Assembly (NCBI GenBank): GCA_003214695.1
Contig: QCLI01000003.1
Coordinates: forward strand, 85,794-149,793
DNA: 64,000 nt
Origin: Prochlorococcus sp. AG-412-P08
GTDB lineage: Bacteria; Cyanobacteriota; Cyanobacteriia; PCC-6307; Cyanobiaceae
Reading direction: 5' to 3'
The notes beneath the pieces were generated by a model. It made no database searches. It worked only from the letters and a program-made list of their open reading frames with translations, and was not told the origin of the DNA. Both the position numbers and the translations under genes were made by a program. Below, in pieces: positions 62,591 through 64,000 of this stretch; position 1 is the stretch's first letter; each line of letters starts with the position of its first letter.

Positions 62591-62785
62591 ATGCAAAGAC
62601 TTTTAATTACTTAAGGCATTGGAATTACTGCTATAGGTGTTCTATACCCTTATTTAAGACAAATAGGCTTAAGTCAAGTACCAAGAGGCATCATTTTGAA
62701 AGGAGGGAAATCGACTTTTTATTTCCCAGTTTCTACTTGTATTATTACTAACTTGCTTCTTAAACTCATTCTAGGTTTATTTTGA
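62591..62785 (+). pseudogene. DUF2905 gene with nonsense codon
   Basis: The frame reads MQRLLIT, TAA at 62612-62614, then GIGITAIGVLYPYLRQIGLS, PRGIILKGGKSTFYFPVSTC and IITNLLLKLILGLF before TGA at 62783. This is the DUF2905 pattern (MQRLLI... G...W/YP.L......P.GD.....G..FYFP..T). The single stop destroys an otherwise intact 64-residue protein. Confidence 0.75.
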
Positions 62786-62824
62786 TCCTCCTAAACGCCC
62801 TTAAAAAAACCTATCTCTGAGTCT

Positions 62825-63016
62825 ATGTTGCGCCTATGGCGAAAGGTTCGTAGATATGAGTTAACACGCACTCTTCGCTCAACTGAGAAAAGGATGGAAT
62901 ATGTCAAAAAATCATTGTCTTATATAGACCAAGTGGAAGGCAGAATACCAAAACAAATGACTGAAGAGGCAGGCAGAGAAACTACAATAGAAAGAACTGG
63001 GACTTGTTCTTATTGA
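62825..63016 (+). CDS. 63 aa basic helical protein
   Basis: Basic helix (WRKVRRYELTRTLRSTEKRM, EYVKKSLSYIDQVEGR) with an acidic/polar C-terminus. No family. Moderate support from composition only. Confidence 0.45.
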   Translation: MLRLWRKVRRYELTRTLRSTEKRMEYVKKSLSYIDQVEGRIPKQMTEEAGRETTIERTGTCSY

Positions 63017-63354
63017 TTATCTGCGGTTCATGGATGGCGCATATAAACTGGAGCAAAATTACTAGACTGCTTGCTCCACAAAGATATACAATTCAATGAG
63101 GATAAACATGCATAGGAACAATCAACTAAGAATTTCCCGAACAACCTGAAATATTGCTCCGTGGAGTAAATGCTACTGATACAAAAGCCTTTAAGAGATA
63201 GCTGATCTTAAAGTTGTAGATATGAAAGTTTATGGTCCATACAAAAAATGTACAAAACCATACCATCAGCAAAGAGCTCGCTATTAGCTAATTTTCGAAA
63301 AGTGTCCTTTATCTTTTATACTCCTGCCAAGTGCTTGCATGAAGAGAGGATCTC

Positions 63355-63792
63355 ATGAGGGAAGCTAAAATGATTAAATGTATAATAAAAAATAGAATTT
63401 TAAATAAAAGTTTATCTAGAACTAAAAGAGAATTAATTAAGTTTGTAATAGTTGGCTTATGTTCAACTTTTTATAATTATATTACATATATTATTTTATA
63501 TTTTTTATCCGGAAATATTGTTTTGGCTTCTATTATTGGATATAGCGTTGGTCTTCTTAACTCTTATCAACTTGGTAAAAAATGGGTATTTAGAGTTAAC
63601 TCACCTAACAATAATAGACTGGTCATTTCATTTCTACTGGTATATGCAATTGGATGCTTTGTAAGCTCAGCAATAATATTCGCGATTGCTAGAGTTTATG
63701 ATACCTATAATATAGCTTGGATTATTGGTACAGCTTACGCAGTAGTAAATAATTTTATTGGTTCAAAGTTTATTATTTTTAAACGTGATTGA
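63355..63792 (+). CDS. GtrA-family membrane protein
   Basis: This 145 aa protein has four TM helices: the first is FVIVGLCSTFYNYITYIILY, then IVLASIIGYSVGLLNSYQLG, LVISFLLVYAIGCFVSSAII, and WIIGTAYAVVNNFIGSKFII. The GtrA signature (glycan flippase helper) includes the KKWVFRV turn after TM2. GtrA proteins help move lipid-linked sugars across the membrane in surface polysaccharide assembly. Unusually AT-rich codons. Confidence 0.88.
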   Translation: MREAKMIKCIIKNRILNKSLSRTKRELIKFVIVGLCSTFYNYITYIILYFLSGNIVLASIIGYSVGLLNSYQLGKKWVFRVNSPNNNRLVISFLLVYAIGCFVSSAIIFAIARVYDTYNIAWIIGTAYAVVNNFIGSKFIIFKRD

Positions 63793-63888
63793 ATTATTAA
63801 ATTCATGATTATGATTCCTCTTCAAAGCATTAAGTATCGTTTTGCCATTGGAAGCTCTTTTGCATGTTCACATGTAAGCAACTCACGG

Positions 63889-63978
63889 CTAAAAAAAAAC
63901 CTGCCGTTAAGCAGGTCCTTTTGAAGATCTTAAGCAAGTGTTTCCTTGTTTCCACTGCTGAAGGATCTAAACTCCTCA
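63889..63978 (-). ncRNA. Yfr2-family small RNA, copy 2
   Basis: On the minus strand a -10-like TAGGAT (63986-63991) precedes an RNA of about 90 nt. The 5' hairpin closes with AGATC/GATCT and AGCA/TGCT, and its loop holds the tandem GGAAACAAGGAAACA. The 3' hairpin ACCTGC/GCAGGT is followed by nine Us. Two GGAAACA copies in a hairpin loop, plus terminator, are the hallmark of Yfr2 RNAs. Confidence 0.75.
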
Positions 63979-64000
63979 CAGAGAAATCCTACCTAAAAGT

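Noticed and set aside
63230..63300. KVYGPYKK fragment resembling the N-terminus of HNH homing endonucleases
   Set aside because: Only seven residues match before the frame ends after 21 codons; too short to call a remnant.
63965..63980. ACTCCTCACA resembles the Yfr1 core ACTCCTCACAC
   Set aside because: One base off, on the + strand opposite the Yfr2-like RNA, and no adjoining Yfr1 hairpins are seen.

Overview
The window is AT-rich DNA from a marine picocyanobacterium, most likely a Prochlorococcus with low-light-type features. The evidence is a Pcb antenna protein (chlorophyll a/b binding, IsiA/CP43 fold), a plant-type ferredoxin, a photosystem II S4-domain protein, dense packing of small cyanobacterial genes, and many very short membrane proteins of the kind typical of this genus. 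The genus call is inference from gene content; no database was searched.

Layout. 1-12.5 kb is ordinary core genome: a truncated methyltransferase at the left edge, truB, a SpoIID/LytB-like protein, rnz, a lumenal pentapeptide-repeat protein, petF, prmA, serA, the PSII S4 protein, tRNA-Val(GAC), murD and a DUF1499 gene. 12.6-24.7 kb mixes metabolic genes (a second methyltransferase, pcb, a class I glutamine amidotransferase, an NSS-family Na+ symporter, a DegT/DnrJ aminotransferase) with many 40-80 aa proteins. 25-38.5 kb is accessory: a run of repeat-bearing low-complexity proteins (25.1-29.8 kb), a DUF481 outer-membrane protein, an AbrB-type membrane protein, a cluster of micro-genes at 35.5-36.2 kb, and decaying genes. 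38.5-44 kb returns to conserved genes (DCC thiol oxidoreductase, a hydroxyisobutyrate-dehydrogenase-like enzyme, DUF1543, TrpD2-like). 44-64 kb is gene-poor and full of micro-genes and pseudogenes, with a voltage-gated K+ channel, a truncated integrase and a compositionally foreign selO followed by the remnant of a di-heme oxidoreductase, ending with a GtrA membrane protein.

RNA and regulation. Two small RNAs have the hairpin-loop GGAAACA signature of the Yfr2 family (about 40.36-40.44 kb on + and 63.89-63.98 kb on -). Two DUF4278 genes 23 kb apart share a long, structured 5' leader and promoter region that is much better conserved than the proteins, with pairing retained through a wobble change; this is the strongest candidate for an undescribed regulatory element. 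A third RNA candidate ends in a strong terminator at 49.58 kb.

Decay. At least eight genes are broken by single in-frame stops or one-base frameshifts, but their frames remain readable: PD-(D/E)XK nuclease, OsmC, cupin-like, DUF2905, DUF2839-like, DHOR, and two unknowns. This fits recent pseudogenisation in a shrinking genome. Because several lesions lie in homopolymers, sequencing error should be excluded.

All calls were made by eye from the sequence and from knowledge of the families.
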